Shown here one piece after another: positions 1 through 11,372 of a stretch of 64,000 bases of DNA. The notes below the pieces were generated by a model. The model ran no database searches. It was not told the origin of the DNA and saw nothing but the letters and a program-made list of their open reading frames with translations. The position numbers and the translations under genes were made by a program. The DNA comes from Archilochus colubris. Its lineage: Eukaryota > Chordata > Aves > Apodiformes > Trochilidae. The stretch is from positions 2,418,001-2,482,000 of the forward strand of contig CM041108.1 of NCBI GenBank assembly GCA_023079485.1. Reading direction: 5' to 3'. Positions within the stretch are counted from its first letter, which is position 1. The number at the start of each line of letters is the position of its first letter.

Positions 1-3000
1 GAGGAGAAGGATGCTGGGGTTAAATCCTTGCCCAGATTGTGGTGGGGGTCAGCAAGCCATGCTGTGCGTCTGCCAGGACAGGGAGGCAGGTTTGGTACAG
101 GAGAAGAAAGCAAGGCTGGCCCCTGGGAGCTGTGGCTGTTGTTCAGGAGGCAATGGCTGCTAAGGATGCTTTAGGATGCTGCCTCACGCAGGGAATTCTG
201 AGAGGCAGCCTCTTGCTTCCTTGAGAGACAGCTTTCACCTGACTTTCTAGTGGCACGTTTTGCTTCTAATTTGGGAGAGAGAGAGGGAGAAGTATAATCT
301 GGCATGAGCCTGCCACCCTTGAATGGCTGCCATCTAGTTTGTGGCACTCTCTCTGCAGGCTCCCTACAGCCTTGGTGAGATGCAGGAATGTTCTCTCCTT
401 CCCATCCCCAGCTCTTGCAGTAGCTGCAGGGATGCAGTGCCCCAGGAGAGGCTGATTTGGGCTGGGTGCTGGGGAGTTTCATGCCCATTCAAAGGTTTGT
501 TCATTTGGGCTGTGATCCACTTGAATTCACGGCAGCTGGCAGTGGAGATTAGAGCCACAGAAGTCACTACTAATTAATAATTCTTCCAATGTCTTTCTTA
601 TAATAGTGGCACATCCATAAAGTGTGACTTTAACATTTCCAGAGGACGTGCAGGTCCTGGAATTACCTTCTGTAAGGGTTTGGAGGAATTTGTTTGTTTG
701 TCAGTCAGATTGAGTATGGCTTTTTCTACCAGGAAAAAAGAAAAAAAAAAGAAGTGCAAGTGCTAAAATTGGGATCTGAATGGCAAAGGGGGGGAGTCCA
801 GGGCAGTACCTGCCTGGGATGCTGTTGGTGTGAAGATGAGGTGTCTGTACACTGGGTGGGCTTATTGGGCAGTGGGAAGGATGCTGATAGAGGCTGTGAA
901 GCAATCTGATGGAAGCTGAACTTATTCTTGGGTGGCAGAGTTTGGAGTCTGCCTTAGGGTTGGTTATTCTAAGTTATTTTTTAGCTCTGGAATTCTCCAA
1001 GTGGCAGCAGCCAGTGTTCAGCCAAGAGTATTGAGAAAGGGGCCTGGCAGATATAACCAAATAAAATTACTCCCAGGTGAATCCCTTGGCAGCAAGGTGG
1101 AGCTGTCTGGAGGTGTAGATACTATCTCTACCTCAAGCCTGGCACTCTAGCCTCAGGAAGAGGCAAAAAATGGCAATAAAAGGTCTCTTGTTAGAAATTA
1201 AGCTCAAAGGACTGTAGGAAGGGGCACTGCCAATTCCTGCCCTTTGTGGAAGAGTAACCTGGTGAGGATGCTGGGGTTATTGTCACTGAAATCATGCGAA
1301 GAGGTGCTGGGCTCAGGAGAACATTGCTGACCACAAGCCTAATGCTCTGAACAATCTTGGGGTTTCACACTGGAGGGTGGGTGTGCCAAAGGGGGGACCT
1401 CAGCTGTCTCCTTGCCACTGCCCTGTCCCCTGGCTGGGGGGGGAAATCTGACAGCTCCAAAAGCCCCCAGTGACAAAGGATTTGTTGCAATCCTCTGGAG
1501 CTGTCACCCCCCGCATGCCCCTCCTTTCTTCCTTCAGTTTCTCTTTTAATAATGCTGCCAACATTATTTCTCATCTCTGTCTCATGTGCTCTGTGCTCTG
1601 CCTGGCAGTCCCTTTTTGTCTCACCCAGGCACCTTGTACCATCACGCTCTAATGGGAAGAGACTCTGCCTGCTGAAGTTAATAACTTACCCAACAGCCCA
1701 AGTCATTCTTGTTATAGAGCAAATTGTGAACTCTGCAGCAATCCAGGCCTGAGAACCTTGGTCCTTGTTGAGGGGGAAAAAAAGAGGTTGTGCCTTTCTG
1801 AGTCCAGGCAGCACCCATTTCTCCCTTTCCGTCCCAACCATCATTAGTGCTTGGGCTCATCATCAGCTGCATCAAGGAGTTTAGTGTCTCTGGTTTTTAA
1901 GGATCAGTCATCTGTAGGAATGATGTTTGAAAGACTGACACTTCAAAGGACAAGGGCTGCTCTTGTGCTTAATTAGGAAAAAAAAAAAAAAAAAAAAAGG
2001 TAAAATCAACCTGAGTGATGAAGTGTTGGACATTGAGATACAGCCTGGGAAAGCAGATGTGTGGTCCTGGTCACTCAAGGAAGCTGCCAGTGGTTTGGCC
2101 TGAAGGAAGTGTGGTGGGTCTGTGCTCTGCTGATCCTGCCCTAACCCTGTCTCCTCCTTGGGTAAAGGGGTGGCCTTGCTCCCTGTCCCTGCCAGGCAGG
2201 GTTGGTGACAGTTGTAATAATAATGATGCTGTAGCTTGCTGGGTTGATTTGAGATGTGCCATAATTGCTGCGTGATTACAGTATTCTTAGAGCAGCCATT
2301 ACAAAACTCTCCAGCTTCTCACAGCTCCCCAAGGGCTCTGTCTCACTCCTCACCCTCAAGGAAGCTGCTGCAAGGGGGTCTGTCTGTCTGTCCACTAGCA
2401 TCTCTCTGGGTACCAGGTTATACGTGCAGGCATTCACCCACCTGTAGGTTGGTGTTTGAGTTTGGCCATGGAGCTGCTGGAGATCTAGGCTGGGTTTGGC
2501 CCTTTGGTGTCTCTAAAGTGAGGAGAAATGACCTTCCCTAGGCCCTCAGGATGGTTTGAGTTGTGTTTTTTCAGCACCTCGGGCATCCCCAGTGCTTGTG
2601 TCATTTCTGCCTTTAGCCTGGGAGTGACTTGAGCTCCATGGTTCCTGTCCAGAAGTGGGCAGCTGTTTTCATCTCACCTCTGGAGCAAGCAGGTGAGCTG
2701 AAATAACCAAGCCACATGGGAGGACAGAGTCAGAACCAGGCTTGGACTGGAAACTGGTAGATTTAGCCCATGCCTTTTCCACAAAGAGACAAATCCCCCC
2801 TCCCTGGGCAGTGCTGGGACAGCTCCAGGTTTATTCAGTTGGCACATGGGGAGGTTTATGTTGGTAGAAGGAATCATTTCCTTCCAAATGCCTCTCAAAT
2901 GGAAGACAGCCCATGTTATTCTGATGTGTCAGAGGTTTCCAGGAAGGCAAAAGCCACTGTAGAGAAAGGAGGTGAGGGCAGAAGGATGAGGGTGTCACAG

Positions 3001-5100
3001 GGAGCCCTGCAGGGGCACAGCTGGGTTAGGAGGACCCAATGAGTTTGGGCAGGGAGCAGAAATGGGAGGGAGATCATTTTAAAATGACCTTCCTGCTTCC
3101 AAGGAGAAGGTTGGGAAGGTTTGTGGCTGCACTAATGGATGGTGGAGCTGCAAGTGGCAATTGATTGTGTTGCAAGCTGCTGAATTGGAGCTGGGTGTTT
3201 GCTTCATCCCAGATCCCCCCTCCTTCCCTTCCCACTCTGTAGCACCAAAGAATCAATGCTATTCCCTCAGTCCCTTTAGTGACTTTTGCAGAGGTCACAG
3301 GCTGCCAGGCTCTTTAGACCCTTTTTGACCACCCAGCCCTGAGCAGGGCTTAGGATTTGAGTTTCACCTCTTTAAAAAAAAACCCTCTAATGAGGCTGGC
3401 AGCTGGGGGGTTTCTCTGTAAGTTGTTGTAATGGTTTCTGGCTATGATTTTTTTTTTTTAACTGCTAACCAGGGGAGCTGAGAGAGCTCCAAGTGCCATG
3501 CTGCATCTTTGCTAGATTTGTCCTGCAAAGCCACAGGAGACCAAACCTGCAGGCACTCCTTGTGTGACTCAGGGAATGGCCCCATGGCTCCCAGCACTGC
3601 TGCCATGATATAAATGGATTTCTGCAGTGCTGGGCTGTGCTGAGATGCTGGAGGGCTTGCTGCTCAGGCAGTAGCTAACAAGGACTCCTGAACAGGCAGC
3701 CAATCTGGGAACCCTGGTCCCATTTCAGGTTTGTCTGCAGTGGAAAAAAAAAAAAAAAAAGGTCGTTTGCAATAAGGCAGGAATTTGTATGTGAACTTGT
3801 AACCCAGCAGCTCAAATTACCTGCCTGGCTCCTCTAGGTGCTTCTGACATCCACACCAAGTAATTCCAGGCTTCTGTAGCTGCCTCCTGAGCAGCACGTG
3901 TTGGAAGTGGCATTGTGGAGATGCCAAGTGTGAGCTGACAGCAGCACTCTGCTGGCTGGGAACAGGCAGGAATTAAGCAGGAACACATTCCCATGGCCAT
4001 GGACCCTCTTTGCTGCCTGCCCAGAGCCTGGACATATGGACACTCTGAAGCAGCTCTGATGACAGCTCCAGAAAAGCAGTTTTTACTTCAGTGGCCTCTC
4101 CAGGGATTTGTGCTTTATGACAGCTTGTGCTTTAAAAAAAACAATGGAGGATTTGGATGTCTGTATAGTTTGGGGTTGTTTTTTTTTTTCCTAGCCTTCA
4201 AAAAAACCCTGCCTTTAAGATACTTGATGTTTGCTTTTGGAAAAAAAAAAGAAAAATTGTGCTTTTGAAAGCTAAATCCATTTTTAAGGTGTTTAGGGTG
4301 CACAGGGGTGGCTTGCTGCAGTGGGAAAGAGCTGGCTTGCTCACTAGCTCTGCAAAGCCTCTTTTTTTCCCCTTTCTTTATTGCATTTGGATCAGCCTAT
4401 TAATAACTCCTTTTAAATAGAGCAGAATTTATTTTATTTCAGGGGTGAAGAAGGGAAGAGCTCAGTAATTAAGAGCTGGTGGCTGTGGAGCCAGGTCTCA
4501 GGTATGGTGCTGGCAAGCTGCCTTCCAGCCAATGCAAGAATAGAAAGGTTTGTGCCATGTGCTGCAGGCCAGCAGGGTGGTGGCTCCTCTTCTGCTCCCC
4601 TGGCTTCTCTCCACCACTAAAAACAAAAGCTGCAAACCTGCCTGGTGGGGATGTAACCCTTCTTCTGACAGCTGTGCCCATCCCTCCATCACCCAGCTCC
4701 GTTACAGGTCTTTAACTTGTGAGGCTTTCTTGGGCAGAAGGAGAAAGGCAAATCCATGGGGATCCAGGGGGAGTTTGGTGTTTGGCTCAGTCCTGTGGAT
4801 GCTGAAGCGGTGGCTTGTGCTGGGCTGCAGGTTGGGAAGGGGGGGCTTGGTCATCAGGACCTCTTTGAGGTGTCAGGGGGGTGCAGGTGTCTTCCAACCC
4901 TTTGGACAAAGCCCATGCAAAGCCTGTTATGGAACCGAGTCCAATCATGTTGCAATTGGGTCAATCCTTTGTTAGTGGCACTTTTTGCAAGCTGTGGAAG
5001 TCAGCAGTGCACCAAGTACCAAGTGCAGTGCAGACCAGAGAGGTGGAAGCAGCCTGGAAACCTCTCTGTCTCTGGAGGTCTTGTCTTAGAGGAGCAAAGA

Positions 5101-5771
5101 ATCATAGAATCATAGAATCACAGAATTGGCTGGGTTGGAAGGGACCTCAGAGATCATCAAGTCCAACCCTTGATCCACTCCCCCCGTGGTTCCCAGCCCA
5201 TGGCACTCAGTGCCACATCCAGGCTCTTTGGAAAGATCTCCAGACACGGAGAATCCACTACTTCCCTGGGCAGCCCATTCCAATGCCTGATCACCCTCTC
5301 CAGAAAGAAATTCTTTCTCATCTCCAACCTAAACCTCCCCTGGCACAACTTGAGACCCTGCCCTCTTGTCTTGCTGAGAGTTGCCTGGGAAAAGAGCCCA
5401 ACCCCCCCCTGGCTCCAACCTCCTTTCAGGGAGTTGGAGAGAGTGATGAGGTCTCCCCTGAGCCTCCTCTTCTCCAGCCTCAACACCCCCAGCTCCCTCA
5501 GCCCTTCCTCACAGGAATTCTGCTGGATCCCTTCACAGCCCTCCTTGCTCTTCTCTGGACCTGCTCCAGCACCTCAATCTCCTTCCTGAGCTGAGGGGCC
5601 CAGAACTGGACACAGGACTCAAGCTGTGGCCTCACCAGGGCTGAGCATAGGGGCAGAATCCCTTCCCTGGACCTGCTGGCCACGCTGTTCCTGAGCCAGC
5701 CCAGGATGCCATTGGCCTTCTTGGCCACCTGGACACACTGCTGGCTCCTGTTCAGCTTCTTGGCAATCCAA
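5101..5771 (-). mobile_element. CR1 LINE, 5'-truncated, 3' part of ORF2 plus 3'UTR
   Basis: On the minus strand this reads as the C-terminal part of a CR1 reverse-transcriptase ORF followed by the CR1 3' tail. Recognisable peptide pieces are [33 protein letters not shown] and [14 protein letters not shown]. The plus-strand start (5101-5125) holds repeated ATCATAGA units, the complement of the ATTCTATG octamers that end CR1 elements. The ORF is broken, so it is not autonomous. It lies about 5.6 kb before the first B3GAT1 coding exon, antisense to the gene, and is nearly the inverse of the copy at 19649-20462. Confidence 0.9.
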
Positions 5772-7244
5772 AGCAAAGGTATTGCTGTGACACCAGTTTG
5801 AGAAGATCTGCTGGAGAAGCCCACAAGTGTGCTCATCATCAGAGTGTTCTTTTCCCAGCACTCATTCAGTGCTCACCCACCAGCAACCTTAAAGAATGTC
5901 AAACAACTTTCCCCAGTTCTTTCTATTTTGGCAGTGGGCTGAAAGTCAAACAGCTTTTCAGCTCGATGGAGATGCCTTTTAAAAAGCATGTGCTGCTGTA
6001 AATGCTTTCTCATCCAAGACCTGAGTCAACCCACAGCTTGAGAGAGAGTCTGCAGGGTTCAGAACCTGTACAAGAAGGGAAACATGTTCAGGACAATGCA
6101 TCAAATGCTTCAAAGATGTAGCAGAAGATCTGTTGGAAGTAGTGATGTCTTGGGACTAAGCATGGGGTCTGCACAGGAGCAGTGCCATCACATCTCTCCT
6201 CCTGTTTCTCCCTCCACCATCCCCTGCAGAGGTGGAGCAGCATGGGGGGAAGATTAATTTGGAGAAGAGCAAGTTTCTGATGCCTGTTATAATTTGGCTG
6301 AAGCTCTGAAACTCAAGGGTTTACATGTTTTCCAAACTGGTGGGTGGTATATTCTAATTCTGGCTATGCAGTTTATTCACATACACAACTAATCCTTTTT
6401 TGAATCCTGTTAAATTCTTGTTCTTCTTAGTATCCTGTGGCAATAAGTTACAGAAGCTAATTGTGCTTGTGTTGAGCTCCCTTGATCTACTTTGCTCACG
6501 CTTGCTTTAAAATTTGTTGTTCTGAGAAGCTTGGTTAATATTTTTATTTTTTTTTTTTCTGTGAGATAATCTGTGTTCCTGATCCCATTTGTTGCAACAG
6601 GGCTCAGGAGCCCATGACTGGAAAGGGAGAGGAGTTCAGGTTTTGCTTCAACTGTTGCAAGGTTGGGGAGATTCTGTGCCTCAGTTTCTCTTAACAGCTT
6701 GGAAAAACTGAGGAGTGGCCCCTGTGCATGAAGCCATGGCAAGTGTAGGGTTTGCAGGTGAAGCTGGATGAAGGGATTGAGTGGAAAAACAGCCTCCTAA
6801 AATCAAGTTTCCTTTCCAGGAAAAAAAATTTCTCCTGGAAAATACTTCTCCTCAAAATATTTCCTGAATTTTCTGTTCTTTGGGCTTAAAACAAACAAAA
6901 AAAAACCCCAAAAAAAGCAAAAGTAAACCACACTGCTGCTTTGGTTTGGGACACAGGAGTTCTTTGAATTTTTTCAACTAAGGAACCAAATGCTGGATGA
7001 AGAGGTGATGCACACCTTGCCCCTCCACTGCAAGACCCAGTGGCTCAATATTTGTGATTCCCCTGGATGAATCTGGTTCTCCTTTAGCTGGCAGATTGCT
7101 AAGAGTGGTCTGAGACATTTCCCAGCCATTCTCACCCTTTTCTTGAGTTCCTTTTCAAGCTTCACGTGTCACAAATCAGCTGGAGCTCCAGGATGGTGCC
7201 TTCCCCCTTGGGGAGCCTCGGAGTTGGGAGGATCTGGGGCTGAA

Positions 7245-7475
7245 ATTAGCACCCCTGATTAAATCCTCGAAGAACAAGAAACCCTGCCTGCTCATTACTC
7301 AGTTCTGCCCATGTTCTGCTTAATAACCAAACAGTAATTAGCTCAGCAGTTTTGCTACTATACTTATAATGGCCCCCATTAAAGTTATGGGGTTTATAGG
7401 CAGTAATGGCTTGGGGAATAATTAACGAGCACGAGGCTTTTATTACTCCCTTTATTTTTAGCCTGGGCTTTACAA
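7245..7475. promoter_or_regulatory. AT-rich block with clustered TAAT motifs, candidate enhancer
   Basis: The block is AT-rich and of mixed sequence, unlike the simple A/T runs around it. It contains repeated TAAT/ATTA cores, including GTAATTAGC near 7335 and AATAATTAACGAG near 7417, which are typical homeodomain binding sites. It has no open frame of note. I infer a possible non-coding regulatory element of the B3GAT1 region. Nothing in the sequence alone proves it, and chance clustering in AT-rich DNA is the main alternative. Confidence 0.25.
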
Positions 7476-8273
7476 ACCTTTGCTGCCAAACACCCAAATC
7501 TTAGAGCCTTGTGGTGCCCGTCCCCTTCCAGTGGATGGCAAGGGACAGCCCTCATGGCCCCGTGCCTCAGTTTCCCCACCTGAAAAGTGGTCATGGCAGA
7601 ACAGGCAGCTCAGGGCTGGGAGCTCAGCCATAAATTCAGAAGGGTTTGGTTTTAGCAGGGCTCAACCCCAGTTGCTATTGCAAAGGTGAAAGGAACCCCG
7701 TGTTTAGGTTTAGGGGATGCTTTGCCCTAGGGGAAGAGCTCATAGTGAGCAAATACTTTGTGTCCTGAAGTCTGAGTGTTGGTTTTTCTTTGGGAAGCTT
7801 TTGCTGTAGGATTTGGCTGCTTTTCTTTGTGTTTTCCTGTCTTGTTTTGTTGCAGATGTAACTGTTTGCTGTGTTTGGCTTTTTTGTCTGTGTTTTTCTT
7901 GTTTATAGACAATGTTTTTATTCCAGTGACTTGTATATATATATATTTTATATACATACAAATTCAGCTCAAGCCATTCTTTAGTGTTATATGTTCTAAA
8001 CCACTTCTGTTCAGTGTGGGGAAAACCAAGGTGTAATGATGGTGGTGGGGCTGACAAGGAGGTAAGAAGGTAAAAGTGACTTTAAACCAGATCAGAGATC
8101 AAACCAGTGTTTCTTATGGTAATTCTCAGAGCTGACACCAATTAACTCGTTTTTTAAAACAGAACCTTCAGTGTTTAATAATCCAGCGTGTTACTAACAC
8201 ATGGCTCTAGGATTTATTATAGCTTTTTTATTAGGTGAGTGCCCTTTTAATATTGTCATGCCTTGACACCATT

Positions 8274-8285
8274 GCCCTCTGCTGG
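8274..8285 (-). promoter_or_regulatory. CTCF-core-like motif
   Basis: The plus strand reads GCCCTCTGCTGG, which fits the reverse complement of the CTCF core consensus at every position. It lies about 20 bp from a short CR1 tail. One 12-bp match can occur by chance, so function is an inference. Confidence 0.3.
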
Positions 8286-8307
8286 AGGATGTGAAATCTT
8301 TTTCACC

Positions 8308-8374
8308 ATAGAATCATAGAATCATAGAATTGTCCGGGTTGGAAGGGACCTCAGAGATCATCTAGTCCAACCCA
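8308..8374 (-). mobile_element. Short CR1 3'-end fragment
   Basis: Only the terminal CR1 tail is present: three ATCATAGA-type octamers, then GGTTGGAAGGGACCTCAGAG and ATCATCTAGTCCAACCC, read here in the reverse-complement orientation. No ORF2 sequence remains. Confidence 0.85.
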
Positions 8375-11337
8375 TGTGGCACAGCGTGGCAAAATACCTT
8401 CCTGCCAAGGAAAGTCCTTCCAACACCTTTGGTTTAGAAGTAATTTAACCCCCAGACTTAGGTTTGAGCTAGCTAGTGCCTGTTCCATGATTTTTTTTTC
8501 AAAACTGGAAAAAAAAGGATGCTTTATGGAGTAGAAAATAGTTTGATTGTTTTAATTTGTTCCCCCTTCTTCTTTTCCCTGTAGAGGAGGAGATAGCAGA
8601 AGCCTAAAAGTGACCATCTGAACCAAGCCAGGTTTTGTTTGGGTTGTTTTCATGGATGCCTTGTAGAGGAGCAGAGTTTTCCCCAGCCTAATTTTTGGCT
8701 GGCCTCCCTTTTGCTGTGAGTAGCAACCAAAAGAAGCATCCTTGGGCTTTGATGACATGGGATTTTTTTTATTATTATTATTTATTTATTTTTGGATATG
8801 GGGCAAGGCCTCTGTCTTGGGCTGAGAAACTGTGACTTCTCTCAGCAGCAGTGTCAAATCACAGCTTCCCATGTATTTCCTTAGCTGATGATGTTCACAG
8901 GAGAAAATGGATTTCAGCTTTTGTAGTGAGGTGGGAACGTGGCTGTGTTAAGACCAGGAGCTGGCATCAGCTGCATGGGTGTGTTGATGGGCAACAGGTT
9001 GGAAATTCTTCTCCTGGACTGAATTCCTGCTCAGAGCAGCCCCAAGGGAGTCCTCATCGTGTCCTTCAGTCAGGACAGAACTGCAAAACCCACAGCTCTC
9101 TGCTGGCCCTTGGCAGCTGGAGCACCAGAGCACCAGATGATTGAGCAGGGAGCTGCTAAATGCTCTGGAGCAAATTAAAAGGAATCGATCCTGAAGAGAC
9201 CAATGCACAAATCATTGGAGCTTTCCCCTGCTTGGTTGCCCCTGTGTTTAAAGGGCTGGAAATCAGAGCAGCAGCCCAAGGGTGCCCATGCAGGGTCAGC
9301 TTGTCCTGGAGGAGGGTGTTGAGGCTTTCAGGCTGGGGTCAGAGGGAAAAAGCATCTTTAAGGTAAGAGCACTGCCTTGGGAAGAAGCTGCCCTTGACAA
9401 ACAGGGCATTTGCTGCCTGCCAGGTGCCATGAGTTGACTCTGAGTGGCTTGTGGCCTTTCCTCCCACCCCTCTCCAGTGGCAGAGTCCTTTCCCTGTTGG
9501 GAAGATGTTCCTGTTTCCCTTTCCTGTTCAGTCTTTTCAGAGCTGCCCCTTGTGGCTCTGCCCTACAGGGATGCTCAAGGGACATGTACTGGTGTTATGA
9601 GAGGACTCAGGGGGTTCCAGTGCTCAGTGCCCTCTGCCCAGGCACTGATGGAGCTGCAGGGACAGCAAGGATGAGGCCAGATGCTCTCTCCTGAGGGCAC
9701 TATGTGCTTTGGCAGTGTTTGGCCAGTGATTGCTCTGGCTCTGAAAGCTGAAGGAGGATGCAGCAAGAGGCTGATGTTGGCTGGAATAATTCCTTCTCTC
9801 CCTCCCTGGTTTATCTTGTCTGAACTGAAGCTGCTTTCTCCAGTTCTGGGGGAAAAAAAAAAAATAGGAGCAAATCTGTGTTGCTGGGAGATGCTTCCTC
9901 GAAAGTCTGCAGGGTGTCTGGCTGCACAGAGCTAATCCTGGGGCTGTGAAAAGCTTTTTCCTGCTGGTTCCCTGGATTGGCCACAGGAAACCCTGCTTTC
10001 CATGGAACCAGTTGTGTTGGGTGGTTGATGGAGTGGTTTGTGTTTGTTTCCTCTGGAGGTTCCTCCAGGAGACCAGCTCCTTCTTATCACTTCCAGGGGG
10101 TTGGTCCCCCTCAACCTCCTTCCATATCACAGCCTGGGCTTGAGGAGCTGCCCTGTGATTTCAGGAGGGGACCTGATGGTTCCTGGGGCACTGCAGTGAC
10201 TGACTAGCTGTGCAGAGGGAGTTTCCCTGGAGCAGGCTGCTCCTTGCTTTTGGCTGTGGTGTTTCCTGGGGCCTCCCTGCTCTGCAATGCAGCCTTTTTT
10301 TCAGCAGTGGTCTCCTACCTTCCCCCCACATGGGAATAGCTGCTAAACTGCTGCCCCTCTCTGCAGATTGTCCACCCTGCATCTCCCTGCAAAGTGATGT
10401 CCTTGGCTTGCCAAGATACTTGGATAAAATGCAGTCTGCTTCAATCTTGTGCATGCTCATATTAAATCAGACTTAAGCCACGGTGGCAGCTTGGTGTGCT
10501 CCTGTCTCCACACCTCCCAGATGGAAGAAATGGACCTGAACAGGCCCTTGGAAGCCTGAGCTAAACCTGGCTGCATCCAAGACGCTGAAGGGGTGGGCTG
10601 GGCTGAGGGCATCACTGTGACAGGCAAAACGTGGGCTCAGCAGCTTCACTGGAGCTCAGTTCCCAGGAGCGTGGGCACCCCGAGTGCTCTGCCTGGCAGA
10701 GGGGCTGGTGATGAGCACCTGCTGATGTGTCAGGCATGAAACATGGCCCTTGTGGTCCCTGTTTGCTCCAAGGGGTTTGGGTCTGGGAGGTGGAGCTGTG
10801 AGGCTTGGCTGGCTCTTGGATGAAGGGTCCTTTTCTGCTGGTTCAGATGCTGCAGCACTGAGCAACTTTTGCTTGGCTGGAGCAAGTAGAAGCAAAGGAA
10901 ATCAAGGCTCTGGACACCCTGGAGGCCCAGAGGGATGGGACACGTTTCTGTTGATCACTGCCCCACTCTCATTTGCTCCTCTCGGGGAGGATTTGTCAAC
11001 TTCATGGAGCAGTAACTCCCTAGTTCTTTTCTCTGCCGACTCACCATTGCTCTCTGTTGCAGGTCTCCTTCCAGATGAGTCTCTGAAGTTCCTGCTGGCA
11101 GCTCCAGCAAGTGTCCTGTAGAAGTGCCCTCCTGCTCCTGCTCCCAGCAGCCGAGGCCCCTCCAAACCTGCTTCTGCAATGGGTGGGTTGTAAGCACTGG
11201 TAAGACCTATGAGTCGTGTTGCCTTTGCTGCTCTTTCCCTCTCCCTGCTTCTTTCTCTCTGTCCTCGTTCCTTCTTGGCCATTTATTTCTCTTCTCCATG
11301 TGCTCTGCTGTTCTGTCTTTGGGGTTTTCACTGTCAG

Positions 11338-11372
11338 GTAATGAGGAGCTGTGGGTCCAGTCAGTCTTGGAG
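11338..11372 (+). CDS. B3GAT1: B3GAT1 alternative N-terminal extension (long isoform)
   Basis: An acceptor (TTTTCACTGTCAG) ends at 11337. The next 35 bases are open and in frame with the ATG at 11373, encoding GNEELWVQSVLE before MPKRRD after completion of a split first codon. Mammalian GlcAT-P has a described long isoform with a very similar N-terminal extension that begins with Met-Gly. The phase requires an upstream exon ending in ATGG. A possible one ends at 11182 (CAATGG, donor GTGGGT), but that would leave a 155-bp intron and it is not secure. Without it this segment is 5'UTR of the standard form. Confidence 0.5.

Larger units (their letters stand above)
1..11337. other. Non-coding region upstream of, or 5' intron of, B3GAT1
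   Basis: I see no coding exon here. Open reading frames in this stretch are short, overlap on both strands and resemble no protein I recognise, apart from CR1-derived ones. There is no CpG island, so the B3GAT1 promoter and its first non-coding exons probably lie left of the window and much of this stretch may be first-intron sequence. It holds two CR1 fragments, several homopolymer A/T runs (for example about 18 A at 1979-1998), a TA-rich stretch near 7934-7965, an AT-rich block with many TAAT cores (7245-7475) and a CTCF-like motif (8274-8285). Confidence 0.6.

Noticed and set aside
1979..1998. Poly-A runs (also near 3743-3760 and 45837-45853) as processed-pseudogene tails
   Set aside because: No transposed coding sequence precedes them and no target-site duplications were evident. 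They look like simple homopolymer runs.
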